Assembly: GCF_003044185.1 (NCBI RefSeq)
Contig: NZ_PYYB01000001.1
Location: 682,001 to 746,000, forward strand
Source of the DNA: Paraconexibacter algicola
Lineage (GTDB): Bacteria; Actinomycetota; Thermoleophilia; Solirubrobacterales; Solirubrobacteraceae
Length of the DNA stretch: 64,000 nt
Direction: 5' to 3'
In this document: one piece after another, positions 8,562-16,558 of the stretch
Position numbering within the stretch: position 1 is the first letter of the stretch
How the letters are laid out: every line of letters begins with the position of its first letter
The notes under the pieces: model-generated
What the model saw: the letters and a program-made list of their open reading frames with translations, nothing else
What the model was told of the DNA's origin: nothing
Databases searched by the model: none
Position numbers and translations under genes: made by a program

Positions 8562-9452
8562 GCCCGCCGGGTCGGCCGGCTCGGCGGGCACCGTCGCGTG
8601 GAGCAGCCCGTCGCGCTCACGCACGATCCCGCGCGCGGCGAGTCCCGCGACGAGCTCGTCGACCGCGCCCTCGACGGGCAGGCCGACGGTGGCGGCGACG
8701 TGCCGCGCCCACGGGAGCCGTGCGAGCGCCGCGGCGTCGCGCGGGGCGTGCACGAGCGTGTGGACGACGGCGCGGCGGCCGGCGTGCCGGGCGGCGGCGG
8801 GCAGGTCGTGCTCCCAGGCTGCGTAGCGGTCCAGGCTGCGGGCGATCGCGGCCGGCACGTCGGTCACCACCGGGCCGTGGCCGGGGACGACGATCCGCGG
8901 GCCGAGCGCGGCGACCCGGTGGACCGCGGCCGCCATCGCGGCGACGCCCCCGGGCTCGTGGAAGCGCGCCCACGCGACGTCCCCGTCCTGGACGAGGTCC
9001 CCGGTGAGCGCGATCCGGTCGACCGGCTCCCAGTAGACGACGGCACCGGGCGTCTGCCCGCCGACGTGCACGACGTGCAGCTCGCGGTCCCCGGCGGCGA
9101 GCACGTCCCCGTCGGCGAGCACGCGGTCGACCGGGAACGGGGGCACGTCGAAGGCCAGGAACGCGCGATCGCACCGGTGGTCCAGGTCGGCGGCGTGGAG
9201 CGCGACCGGCACCCCGTGCTCGCGCGCGAGCCGGCCGACCCCGCCGACGTGGTCGTCGTGGGCGTGGGTGAGGAGCACCGCGGTGAGGTCGCCGGGCCGC
9301 AGACCCGCGTCGGCGAGCAGCGCGTCGATCGCGGCGCGGGACGCCACCCGGCCGGAGCCCGCGTCGACGAGCACGGGGGCGCGCCCGAGCACGAGCGCGA
9401 CGGTCGCGCTCGGCGTGCGGCCGGGGAGCACGCGCAGCCAGGGAGGGAGCAT
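8559..9452 (-). CDS. MBL-fold hydrolase with C-terminal winged helix (LACTB2-like)
   Basis: The product is 297 residues. The MBL core has LLTHAHDDHVGG (HxHxDH), VHVGGQTPGAV in place of the usual HTPGH segment, LTGDLVQD and VVPGHGP. The last ~90 residues (RRAVVHTLVHAPRD to the end) form the small helical, winged-helix-like domain seen in LACTB2-type nucleases and hydrolases. In the third motif the expected His is replaced (VGGQTPG), which may alter metal binding; this is worth checking by alignment. Its start codon is 23 bases from the divergent glyoxalase start, and the two promoters overlap. It probably acts in the cytosol. Confidence 0.85.
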   Translation of the reverse strand: MLPPWLRVLPGRTPSATVALVLGRAPVLVDAGSGRVASRAAIDALLADAGLRPGDLTAVLLTHAHDDHVGGVGRLAREHGVPVALHAADLDHRCDRAFLAFDVPPFPVDRVLADGDVLAAGDRELHVVHVGGQTPGAVVYWEPVDRIALTGDLVQDGDVAWARFHEPGGVAAMAAAVHRVAALGPRIVVPGHGPVVTDVPAAIARSLDRYAAWEHDLPAAARHAGRRAVVHTLVHAPRDAAALARLPWARHVAATVGLPVEGAVDELVAGLAARGIVRERDGLLHATVPAEPADPAG

Positions 9453-9458
9453 CGGTGG

Positions 9459-9464
9459 AGGGTA
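9459..9464 (-). promoter_or_regulatory. TACCCT -10 box of the MBL gene
   Basis: On the minus strand the box ends six bases before the ATG at 9452. Its two outermost bases (9463-9464) are shared with the divergent plus-strand box. Confidence 0.45.
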
Positions 9465-9468
9465 GGGT
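9463..9468 (+). promoter_or_regulatory. TAGGGT -10 box of the glyoxalase I gene
   Basis: The box ends seven bases before the ATG at 9476. It overlaps the opposing -10 box by two bases, so the two promoters should exclude each other. Confidence 0.5.
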
Positions 9469-9475
9469 CTGGGTC

Positions 9476-9853
9476 ATGCCCGCCCTTCTCCACACCTGCT
9501 ACCGCATCGGCGACATCGATCGCTCGGTCGCGTTCTACGAGGCCCTGGGCTTCGAGGAGCTGCGCCGCATGCCGATCCGCGACGAGGCGATCAACGTCTT
9601 CATGGGCCTGCCGGGGGACGGCGCCCGGCTGGAGCTGACCTACAACTTCGGGGTCGACTCCTACGACCTCGGCACCGGCTACAACCACATCGCGATCACC
9701 AGCGAGGACCTCGACGCGACGCTGGCGGCGCTCGCCGAGAAGGGCATCGAGCCGGAGAAGCCGCCCTACAGCATCCGCGAGGGCGGCTCCCGGCTGTGCT
9801 TCGTGCGGGATCCGGACGGCTACCGGATCGAGCTCATCGAGACGTCCGGGTAG
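9476..9853 (+). CDS. lactoylglutathione-lyase-like (glyoxalase I) VOC protein
   Basis: The product is 125 residues from ATG 9476 (MPALLHTCYRIGD); a longer frame from 9455 would begin upstream of the -10 box. The four metal ligands of glyoxalase I are present at the expected spacing: His6, Glu53 (ARLELTYN), His71 (YNHIAI) and Glu119 (YRIELIE). Single-domain size, VAFYEALGF and DPDGY match GloA. The enzyme isomerises the hemithioacetal of methylglyoxal and a thiol; since actinobacteria generally lack glutathione, the thiol may be mycothiol or another. The divergent MBL hydrolase would be a natural second-step partner. Confidence 0.9.
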   Translation: MPALLHTCYRIGDIDRSVAFYEALGFEELRRMPIRDEAINVFMGLPGDGARLELTYNFGVDSYDLGTGYNHIAITSEDLDATLAALAEKGIEPEKPPYSIREGGSRLCFVRDPDGYRIELIETSG

Positions 9854-9894
9854 CACACGGGACTCCCGCCGCCGGATGCGCGAGGATGCGGGCC

Positions 9895-11439
9895 GTGACG
9901 GAGGTCCCCGCATCCCCCGCCCGCCGTCGGCTCGCCGTCTGCGACCTCGGCTCCAACTCGTTCCGCCTGGTCGTCTTCACGGCGGTGGACGGCTGGTGGA
10001 GGCGCACCGACGAGATCTACCAGCCGGTCCGCATCGGCGAGGGGATGGCGGCGACCGGCGCGCTGGGCGCCGAGCCGATGAAGCGGGCGCTCGACACGAT
10101 CACGGTCTTCTCGCACTTCTGCGCGGCGAGCGGCCTGCAGCCGGACGAGATCGACGCGGTGGCCACGAGCGCGATCCGCGACGCCACGAACCAGGCGACG
10201 TTCCTGCAGCGGGCGCGCAAGAAGGGCGGCATGGACATCCGCGTCCTGTCGCGCGAGGAGGAGGCCCACTACGGCTACCTGGCCGCGGTGAACTCGACGA
10301 CGCTCGCGGACGGCGCCGTCCTGGACATCGGCGGCGGCTCGATGCAGCTCGTCGGGGTCACGGGCCGCCACGCGACCGACCGCGCCTCCTGGCCGCTGGG
10401 CGCTGTGCGCATGACCGAGCGGTTCCTCGACCACGCCGGTCCGGCGACGCCGAAGCAGCTCGACCGCCTGCGCGCGCACGTGGCCGCCGAGCTCGAGGCG
10501 CACCCGTGGATCGGGCGCAGCGGCAAGCGGCTCGTCGGGGTCGGCGGCACGGTCCGCAACCTCGCGGTCGCCGCGCAGCGGATGGCGGACATGCCCGCGG
10601 GGGGCGGCGTGCAGGGGTACGCGGTAGAGCGGGCGTGCGTCGACGAGCTGGTCGAGCGCGTCGCGGCGCTCCCGCGGTCCGAGCGCGGCAGCGTCCCGGG
10701 CGTGAAGCCGGCCCGGGCGGACGTCATCGTCGCGGGGCTCACGGTCATCCAGTCGGTCATGGAGATCGGGGGGTTCCCGGCGATCGAGGCGACCGAGGCC
10801 GGGCTGCGCGAGGGCGTCTTCTACTCCCGGTTCCTCGAGGACCGCGGCGATCCGCCGCTGTTCGAGGACGTGCGCTCGGCGAGCGTCCTGAACCTCGCCG
10901 CCCAGTACGGGGTCGAGCCTGCGCACACCGCGCACGTCGCCACCCTGGCCCTCGGGTTGTTCGACGACCTCGCCGCGGCGGGCCTGCACCCGGGCGACCC
11001 GATCGAGCGCGAGCTGCTGTGGGCGGCGAGCACGCTGCACGACATCGGCGTGGCGATCGACTACGACGACCACCACAAGCACACGCGCTACCTGATCCTC
11101 AACGCCGGCCTGCCCGGGTTCTCGCCGCGCGAGGTGGCGATCGTCGCCCAGGCGGCGCGCTACCACCGCAAGGGATCCCCGGACCCGGGCCCGCTGGCGC
11201 ACCACTTCCGTGCGGGCGACGGGCGCGTGCTCGACCGCTGCGCGGTGCTGCTGCGGCTGGCGGAGGACCTGGAGCGCTCGCGCGACCAGGCCGTCCGGTC
11301 GGTCGGCGTGCGCGTCGACGACGAGCGGGTGGAGCTGACGCTCGACGCGCTCGAGGACGTCAGCGTCCCGCGCTGGGCGGCGCAGCGCGAGAACCCGCTC
11401 TTCACGCGCGCGTTCGACCGGCGGCTGGTCGTCGTCTGA
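9895..11439 (+). CDS. Ppx/GppA phosphatase with HD domain
   Basis: The product is 514 residues from GTG 9895, which has GAGG at 9882-9885; an ATG at 9886 in the same frame is the alternative. The N-terminal actin-like ATPase fold has CDLGSNSFRLVVF, ATSAIRDATN, LDIGGGSMQLV and VGVGGTVRNLA, the exopolyphosphatase/guanosine-pentaphosphatase signatures. After about residue 320 comes an HD-type domain with LHDIGVAIDYDDHHKH and RYHRKG, as in the C-terminal half of E. coli Ppx. These enzymes remove phosphate from polyphosphate or pppGpp. Which substrate is used cannot be told. It follows the glyoxalase gene by 41 bases. A 7-bp hairpin follows the stop. Confidence 0.92.
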   Translation: MTEVPASPARRRLAVCDLGSNSFRLVVFTAVDGWWRRTDEIYQPVRIGEGMAATGALGAEPMKRALDTITVFSHFCAASGLQPDEIDAVATSAIRDATNQATFLQRARKKGGMDIRVLSREEEAHYGYLAAVNSTTLADGAVLDIGGGSMQLVGVTGRHATDRASWPLGAVRMTERFLDHAGPATPKQLDRLRAHVAAELEAHPWIGRSGKRLVGVGGTVRNLAVAAQRMADMPAGGGVQGYAVERACVDELVERVAALPRSERGSVPGVKPARADVIVAGLTVIQSVMEIGGFPAIEATEAGLREGVFYSRFLEDRGDPPLFEDVRSASVLNLAAQYGVEPAHTAHVATLALGLFDDLAAAGLHPGDPIERELLWAASTLHDIGVAIDYDDHHKHTRYLILNAGLPGFSPREVAIVAQAARYHRKGSPDPGPLAHHFRAGDGRVLDRCAVLLRLAEDLERSRDQAVRSVGVRVDDERVELTLDALEDVSVPRWAAQRENPLFTRAFDRRLVVV

Positions 11440-11459
11440 GCGGCGCCGGGGCGCGCCGC
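11440..11459. terminator. hairpin between convergent genes
   Basis: GCGGCGC at 11440-11446 pairs with GCGCCGC at 11453-11459, directly after the phosphatase stop codon and two bases before the stop of the converging gene, a likely two-way terminator. Confidence 0.45.
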
Positions 11460-11461
11460 GC

Positions 11462-11869
11462 TCAGGCGCGGCGCTGCAGCAGCCCGGCGGCGATCACGAC
11501 GTCGTAGCCGGCGCAGAGCGCGGGGTACCAGGCCGGGATCAGGCTGTGCCCGCCACCGTCGTGGAGGGCGTCGAACGCGGCGTGGCTGGCCCAGCCGGCG
11601 GCGAGCAGCCGGGCGGCGCGGTCGCGGTCGGCACGGCTCGACGCGAGGACCCACGCGCTGTACGCGGCGAGCGCCGCGACCTCGCGGCGGGCGTGGTGGC
11701 CGTGCCGGTCACCGCTGCGGGCGGCCGGGTAGATCGCGGCGGCCACCGGGAGCCCGGCGCCGAGCAGGGCCAGGCGCCGGCGCGGCGCGTGCCGACGGAC
11801 GAGGACCTCGGTCCCGACGGCGGACGCCACCCCGACGAGCAGGCCGGCCACGTGCTGGTCGATGCGCAT
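11462..11869 (-). CDS. small integral membrane protein, unknown function
   Basis: The product is 135 residues. Hydrophobic segments near VAGLLVGVASAVGTEVLV, LLGAGLPVAAAIYPAA, VAALAAYSAWVLA and ALCAGYDVVIAAGLL suggest four membrane spans. A conserved-looking stretch, WASHAAFDALH followed by HSLIPAWYPALCAGYD, recalls DUF6010-type membrane proteins with intramembrane histidines; this resemblance is by eye. A TAGGCT box six bases before the ATG overlaps the stop of the upstream hydrolase gene. No function can be assigned. Confidence 0.7.
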   Translation of the reverse strand: MRIDQHVAGLLVGVASAVGTEVLVRRHAPRRRLALLGAGLPVAAAIYPAARSGDRHGHHARREVAALAAYSAWVLASSRADRDRAARLLAAGWASHAAFDALHDGGGHSLIPAWYPALCAGYDVVIAAGLLQRRA

Positions 11870-11875
11870 GGCGCG

Positions 11876-11881
11876 AGCCTA
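11876..11881 (-). promoter_or_regulatory. TAGGCT -10 box built on a stop codon
   Basis: On the minus strand the TAG is the stop of the alpha/beta-hydrolase gene (11879-11881) and the box ends six bases before the ATG at 11869. Confidence 0.45.
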
Positions 11882-12511
11882 CGCGCCCGGGCCGACCGTG
11901 CGCGCGAGCCAGGCGGCCGCGATCGCCGCGGTCCCGGCGACGTCGCGCTTGAGCCCGTGGTCCCCCGCCACCACCACGACCTCGCGCGCGCGGTCCGGGT
12001 CGGGCGCGGGGACGCCGAAGCGGTCGCTCTCCCCCTGGACGACGAGCACCGGGACGCCGGCCGCGTCGAGCTCCGGCTGGCGTGAGGGGGCCGGACCGCT
12101 GCGACGCGGCGGCGGCTGCAGCGGGAAGGCGAGGCACAGCACCGCGTCGGCGCCGACCGCGGTCGCGGTCCGGCAGGCCACGCGCGCACCGGAGGACCGG
12201 CCGCCGCAGACCAGCCGCGGCACGTTCGCGAGCGGCCCCGCACGCAGCGCCTCGAGGACGGCGAGCCACGCGGCGTCGAGCGTGGGGGCGCGGGGCGCCG
12301 AGCGCTTCCCGGCGACGCGGTAGGGCTGCTCGACCAGCACGACCGAGCCCCCGTCCGCGACGACGCGCGCGGTGACCGCCTGCAGGTCCGGGGCGGTCAC
12401 CGACCCCCCGGCCCCGTGGCCGAGGACGAGCGCGACCGGGGCGTCCGGGCGCAGCAGGCAGTGGGCGCGGGCCGGCCCGTGGGGGGTCGAAAGCGCCAGG
12501 ACGTCGGTCAT
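11879..12511 (-). CDS. alpha/beta-fold hydrolase, dienelactone-hydrolase/KANL3-Tex30 type
   Basis: The product is 210 residues. It starts at ATG 12511 (MTDVLALSTPHGPARAH). The oxyanion-loop motif ALVLGHGAGG, the nucleophile elbow VCGGRSSGARVA with Ser as nucleophile in G-R-S-S-G, and the late VLVVQGESDRFG and AGDHGLK give the Asp and His of the triad. That pattern matches the short Tex30/KANL3-like alpha/beta hydrolases. No signal peptide is seen. It is divergent from the DUF4394 gene, with 81 bases between start codons. Substrate unknown. Confidence 0.85.
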   Translation of the reverse strand: MTDVLALSTPHGPARAHCLLRPDAPVALVLGHGAGGSVTAPDLQAVTARVVADGGSVVLVEQPYRVAGKRSAPRAPTLDAAWLAVLEALRAGPLANVPRLVCGGRSSGARVACRTATAVGADAVLCLAFPLQPPPRRSGPAPSRQPELDAAGVPVLVVQGESDRFGVPAPDPDRAREVVVVAGDHGLKRDVAGTAAIAAAWLARTVGPGA

Positions 12512-12592
12512 CCGGGCCGAGTGAACCAGAACCGGCGGCCGCGCGAAGAGCGGTGCACAGGGATCCCCACCACCTTCGGGAGGACGAATCAC

Positions 12593-15010
12593 ATGCAGGG
12601 ACGGACGCGGCTCATCGCCGCAGCAACCACGGTGGCCACGCTCGGGCTCAGCGCCCCGGCGATGGCGGACACCGCGTACGGGCTGCTCGCGAGCGGCACG
12701 AAGCTGACCACCTTCGACACGGCCACGCCCAACCAGCAGGCCACCGCGATCGACATCAGCGGTCTGGCCACCGGTGAGAAGGTCGTCGGCATCGACGTCC
12801 GGCCCGCCAACGGCGTGCTCTACGGCCTCGGGGTCTCGGGGACCCAGGGCCGCCTCCTGCGCATCAACCCGGCCACCGGGGCCGCCACGCTCGTCGGCGT
12901 GCTGAAGGACGGCAGCGCCGCCGGCGCCGACATCGCCATCAGCGGCACGTCGTTCGACCTCGACTTCAACCCCGCCGCCGACCGGCTGCGGATCGTCAGC
13001 GACGCCGACCAGAACCTGCGCGTCAACCCGTCCAACGGCGTGACGGCCCAGGCGGTGCCCGGGACCCCGGGCGACGGGACGCTGGCGTTCGCCGGCGGGG
13101 ACGCCAACGCGGGCGACAACCCGGACGTCGGGCACGCCGCGTACACGAACTCGTTCGCGGGCACGACGGCCACCACGCTGTACAACCTCGACGCGGGCAA
13201 CGACGTCCTCGTCACCCAGACCCCGCCGAACGCGGGCACGCTGAACACCGTCGGCGCGCTCGGCGTGGACATCACGAACGTCGGCGGCTTCGACATCGTC
13301 CCGGGCACCAACCGGGCGATCGCGCTGCTGAACACGCTCGGCGCCACGCCCGCACGGCGCTTCTACACGGTTGATCTCACGACCGGCGCGGCGACGGCGA
13401 CCTCGGGCGCCCTCGGGCAGGCCGACCCGCTCGTCGACTTCGCGCTCGCCCCGAAGGACACGGTCACCTTCCTCGGTCTCGCGACGGACGCGAACGGCGG
13501 CCAGCAGCTGTTCCAGTTCCGCTCCGACGACCCGGGCACGGTCTCCGGCACGGTGCCGGTCACGGGTCTCCCCGCGGGTGAGCGCCTGGTCGGGATCGAC
13601 ACCCGTCCGCGCACCGGCCAGGTGTACGGCGTCAGCTCGACCGGCAAGATCTTCCTGATCGAGCCGAACTCCGGGGTCGCGACCGCCGCCCCGAACAACC
13701 AGATCCCGGTCGCCCTGGACGGGACGCGCTTCGGCGTCGACTTCAACCCCGCCGCCGACCGGCTGCGGATCGTCTCCGACAACCGCCAGAACCTGCGGAT
13801 CAACGTCGACAACGCCGCGGCGGGCACCGCGATGAACGGCTCCCCGGACGCCGCCTTCACGGCCCCGACCCAGAAGATCACCGAGGTCGCGTACACGAAC
13901 AACACGTCGGACACGGCGACCACGCAGATCCAGTACATCGACTCGACGACCAACGAGCTGCTGACCGCCGCCGACGCGAACAACCCCGGCGTCCCGACGC
14001 CGCTGGGCACCGCGGCCGCCGGCAACGTCGCCGGCGCGCTGCAGGTGGACGTCACCGACCGCGGGGGCTACGACATCGTCGGCCCGTTCAACCGCCGCGT
14101 CGGCGCGTTCGCGACGGCGGCCGAGCCGAACGTCTACCGGCTCTACACGATCGGCGCCGAGGGTGGCCTGAGCAGCGAGGCGAAGGCGATCCCGACCGGC
14201 ACGATCGCGCAGCCGGCGGGCACGGTCGTCGACGGCCTGACGGCCTTCACGGGCTCGACCGTCCGCTTCGGCGCGGCCTCGACGGCCGTGGCGGAGAACG
14301 GCGGCACGGCGACCGTGACGATCGTCCGCGAGAACGGCGCCGACAGCGCCGCGACGGTCTCCTACACGACGGCCGACGGGACCGGGAAGGCGGGCACCGA
14401 CTACACGGCGACCTCCGGCTCGGTGACGTTCCAGCCCGGTGAGACGGTGAAGACCGTGTCCGTCCCGGTGATCGACGACGCGGTCGCGGAGGGCACGAAG
14501 ACGTTCGCCGTCGCGCTGACCGCCTCGACCGGCGGGGCGCGGATCAGCACCCCGGCGCTGACCGCGGTGTCGATCCTCGACGACGAGATCCCGGCCAGCG
14601 TCGGGACCGGTCCCGGCCAGACCGTGACCGTCACGGTCCCGGTGCTCGTCCCGGCGACCGCGCCGTTCGTGTTCGTCCGCGCGGCGACCGACGAGATCCG
14701 GCTCAGCACGCTGCGCAGCAAGGGCATCCTCGTGCGGCTGTACTGCACGCAGGCCTGCGAGGTCAGCGGCAACCTGACCGCGAGCTCGGCACTGGCCAAG
14801 CGGTCCGGCAAGAACATCGCGACGCTGAAGGCCACGAAGGTCTCCGCGGGCGCGACGAGGCTCGTGCGCCTGAAGCTCACGAGCAAGGCCCGCACCGCGC
14901 TCGGCCGCAAGAGCCTGCGCTCCGCGACCTTCAAGCTGCCGCTGAAGGTCAAGGACCCGTCGGGCAAGACGACGAACGTCACGGCACTGACCGTGCGCGC
15001 GTTCAAGTAG
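12593..15010 (+). CDS. secreted protein: two DUF4394 domains plus Calx-beta domain
   Basis: The product is 805 residues. The ATG is preceded by CGGGAGGAC (about 12577-12585), a good ribosome binding site, unlike most genes here. Signal peptide to about residue 24 (SAPAMA). Residues about 26-285 and 290-560 are two DUF4394 copies, each with YGL or FLGL starts, VGIDVRP/VGIDTRP, and DFNPAADRLRIVSD followed by QNLR. Residues about 595-695 form a Calx-beta domain (AENGGTATVTIVREN, DYTATSGSVTFQPGET, VIDDAVAEGTKTF). The end is a basic beta module with a CTQAC pair. DUF4394 domains are predicted beta-propellers. It is probably surface-exposed or released; no catalytic residues are evident. Confidence 0.88.
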   Translation: MQGRTRLIAAATTVATLGLSAPAMADTAYGLLASGTKLTTFDTATPNQQATAIDISGLATGEKVVGIDVRPANGVLYGLGVSGTQGRLLRINPATGAATLVGVLKDGSAAGADIAISGTSFDLDFNPAADRLRIVSDADQNLRVNPSNGVTAQAVPGTPGDGTLAFAGGDANAGDNPDVGHAAYTNSFAGTTATTLYNLDAGNDVLVTQTPPNAGTLNTVGALGVDITNVGGFDIVPGTNRAIALLNTLGATPARRFYTVDLTTGAATATSGALGQADPLVDFALAPKDTVTFLGLATDANGGQQLFQFRSDDPGTVSGTVPVTGLPAGERLVGIDTRPRTGQVYGVSSTGKIFLIEPNSGVATAAPNNQIPVALDGTRFGVDFNPAADRLRIVSDNRQNLRINVDNAAAGTAMNGSPDAAFTAPTQKITEVAYTNNTSDTATTQIQYIDSTTNELLTAADANNPGVPTPLGTAAAGNVAGALQVDVTDRGGYDIVGPFNRRVGAFATAAEPNVYRLYTIGAEGGLSSEAKAIPTGTIAQPAGTVVDGLTAFTGSTVRFGAASTAVAENGGTATVTIVRENGADSAATVSYTTADGTGKAGTDYTATSGSVTFQPGETVKTVSVPVIDDAVAEGTKTFAVALTASTGGARISTPALTAVSILDDEIPASVGTGPGQTVTVTVPVLVPATAPFVFVRAATDEIRLSTLRSKGILVRLYCTQACEVSGNLTASSALAKRSGKNIATLKATKVSAGATRLVRLKLTSKARTALGRKSLRSATFKLPLKVKDPSGKTTNVTALTVRAFK
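12960..12997 (+). repeat. 38-base direct repeat, copy 1 (DUF4394)
   Basis: Identical at the base level to 13737-13774. It encodes the DFNPAADRLRIV core of the first DUF4394 domain; the rest of the two domains is diverged, so this is the best-kept part of an internal duplication. Confidence 0.85.
13737..13774 (+). repeat. 38-base direct repeat, copy 2 (DUF4394)
   Basis: Second copy of 12960-12997, encoding the same core of the second DUF4394 domain. Confidence 0.85.
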
Positions 15011-15035
15011 CCCCGGACCCCCCGTCCGGCAGGAC

Positions 15036-15067
15036 CCCGGGGGTCGGCGTGCGCGCCGACCCCCGGG
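15036..15067 (+). terminator. 14-bp GC hairpin terminator
   Basis: CCCGGGGGTCGGCG at 15036-15049 pairs perfectly with 15054-15067 around a TGCG loop, 25 bases after the stop of the DUF4394 gene. No T-tract follows. The remaining bases to 15126 hold no evident promoter box. Confidence 0.7.
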
Positions 15068-15125
15068 TCGTCCTCAGGGTCATTCCGGATGGTCGGCGAC
15101 GGCCACGCCCGGCAGCATCCGGGCC

Positions 15126-16376
15126 ATGATGGCGACCGATCCTCCCTCCCCCTCCACGGCGCGGCCCCGGCTGGTGCGCCCCCGCCACGACCGGGTCCTG
15201 AGCGGCGTCTGCGCCGGCATGGCCCGCCACCTCGGCATCGACGTCGGCCTCGTCCGCGTCGCGACCGTGGTGCTGACCTTCCTCGGTGGCGCCGGCCTGC
15301 TGGCGTACCTGACGGTGCTGGTGCTCGTGCCCGAGGAGGGCCGCGACCAGCCGTTCGCGCGGTCCGGCCGCCTGGACGACGACGACCGCGCGCCGCTGAT
15401 CCTCGGCGGGCTCGCGCTCGCCGCGGTGGTCTTCGGCGCGGGTCCGCTGCCGTGGGACTGGTGGGACGGCGGGCCGTGGCTGGCGATCCTCGCCGCCGGG
15501 GTGGCGCTCGTCGTCCTCAGCGTGCGCAACGACCGCCGCCGCGAGACCGTCGTGGCGGCCACGGCGACCGCTCCGGCGCCCACCGCGGACGACGAGGCCC
15601 CCACGACCGTCGCGCCCGGGCCACCGACCGCGGAGCAGCCCACGGCCGCCTCGGACGACGAGCCGACCGTCGTCCTCCCGCCGGACTGGCCCGACGGCGG
15701 CGGCCCGGGCGGGCCCGCCGCGCCACCCGACCCGTTCGGCCGCGCGGAGCCCCCGCGGCGCGGCGTGCAGGCCCGCGTCGTGCTCGGGCTCGTCCTGCTC
15801 GCGCTCGGGGCGCTGGGCGCGCTGGTCTCCGTCGCGGGCGCGGACCTCGGCGGCGGGACCGCGGTGGCGATCGGCGTGCTCCTGCTCGGGGCGGGTGCCG
15901 TGGCCGCCGCGCCGTTCGGCGGCTCGCGCGCCCTGCTGCTCCTGGGCTTCGCGACCGCGTCGATCGGCGGCTTCCTCGCCGCGACCGACCTCGACCTGGA
16001 GGGCGGGATCGGCGAGCGCCGCGAGCGTCCCGCCACCGTCGCCGGTCTGCCCGCCGACGGGTACCGGCTGGGCGTCGGCGACCAGCGCATCGACCTGCGC
16101 GACGTGGTCTTCCCCGTCGGCACGACGACCGTGAAGGTCCGTCAGGGCGTCGGCGAGCTGCGCGTCCGCGTGCCCGCCGGGGTCGCCCTGGTGGCCCGGG
16201 GACGGGTCAGCGGCGGCGCGCTCGAGGTGCTCGGACGCGAGGAGGACGGCAGCGACGCCGACCTCGAGGTGCAGAGCCCGGTGCGCAGCCTGCGCCGGGT
16301 CGTCGTCGACGCGAAGGTCACGTTCGGCGAGATCCGCATCCAGCAGGACGGCGTGACGGAGGGCCGCACGCGATGA
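15126..16376 (+). CDS. PspC-domain membrane protein with C-terminal toastrack-like domain
   Basis: The product is 416 residues; ATG at 15126 or 15129. Residues about 18-70 are a PspC domain (RVLSGVCAGMARHLGID, VRVATVVLTFLGGAGLLAYL). Further membrane spans are near ILGGLALAAVVFGAG, LAILAAGVALVVL, VLGLVLLALGALGALVSVAG and VAIGVLLLGAGAVAAA, around an acidic Pro/Thr-rich linker (about 140-205). The last ~110 residues (DGYRLGVGDQRIDLRD, TTVKVRQGVGELRVRVP, VVDAKVTFGEIRI) have the repeated short beta strands of the toastrack/LiaF C-terminal fold. Such proteins sense envelope stress. It overlaps the next gene by ATGA and heads a four-gene sensory locus. Confidence 0.88.
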   Translation: MMATDPPSPSTARPRLVRPRHDRVLSGVCAGMARHLGIDVGLVRVATVVLTFLGGAGLLAYLTVLVLVPEEGRDQPFARSGRLDDDDRAPLILGGLALAAVVFGAGPLPWDWWDGGPWLAILAAGVALVVLSVRNDRRRETVVAATATAPAPTADDEAPTTVAPGPPTAEQPTAASDDEPTVVLPPDWPDGGGPGGPAAPPDPFGRAEPPRRGVQARVVLGLVLLALGALGALVSVAGADLGGGTAVAIGVLLLGAGAVAAAPFGGSRALLLLGFATASIGGFLAATDLDLEGGIGERRERPATVAGLPADGYRLGVGDQRIDLRDVVFPVGTTTVKVRQGVGELRVRVPAGVALVARGRVSGGALEVLGREEDGSDADLEVQSPVRSLRRVVVDAKVTFGEIRIQQDGVTEGRTR

Positions 16377-16549
16377 GGCGCCTGGACCTCACCTCCCTCG
16401 TCGGCGGCGTCGCGCTGCTGGTCATCGGCCTCTTCCTGCTGCTCGACGGCACCGGCGAGGTCGACCTCACGCTCGGCTGGACGGCGTCGCTGGTGCTCGC
16501 GGGCGCGGGTGCCACGCTGCTGGTCGGCGGGCTGCGGGACGGGTCGTAG
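16373..16549 (+). CDS. small two-span membrane protein, LiaI/LiaF-TM-like
   Basis: The product is 58 residues. It starts at the ATG within the ATGA overlap with the toastrack gene, so coupled translation is likely. Two hydrophobic segments (LVGGVALLVIGLFLLLDG and TASLVLAGAGATLLVGGL) with a short loop fill nearly the whole protein, the pattern of LiaI/LiaF-type transmembrane domains that travel with PspC and toastrack proteins. Its TAG stop is the start of the next gene's -10 box. The role in signalling is inferred from context only. Confidence 0.7.
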   Translation: MRRLDLTSLVGGVALLVIGLFLLLDGTGEVDLTLGWTASLVLAGAGATLLVGGLRDGS

Positions 16550-16552
16550 GAT
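16547..16552 (+). promoter_or_regulatory. TAGGAT -10 box built on a stop codon
   Basis: TAGGAT begins with the stop of the small membrane protein and ends six bases before the GTG at 16559. The kinase-regulator pair could therefore be transcribed apart from the two genes upstream. Confidence 0.5.
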
Positions 16553-16558
16553 CCGGTC

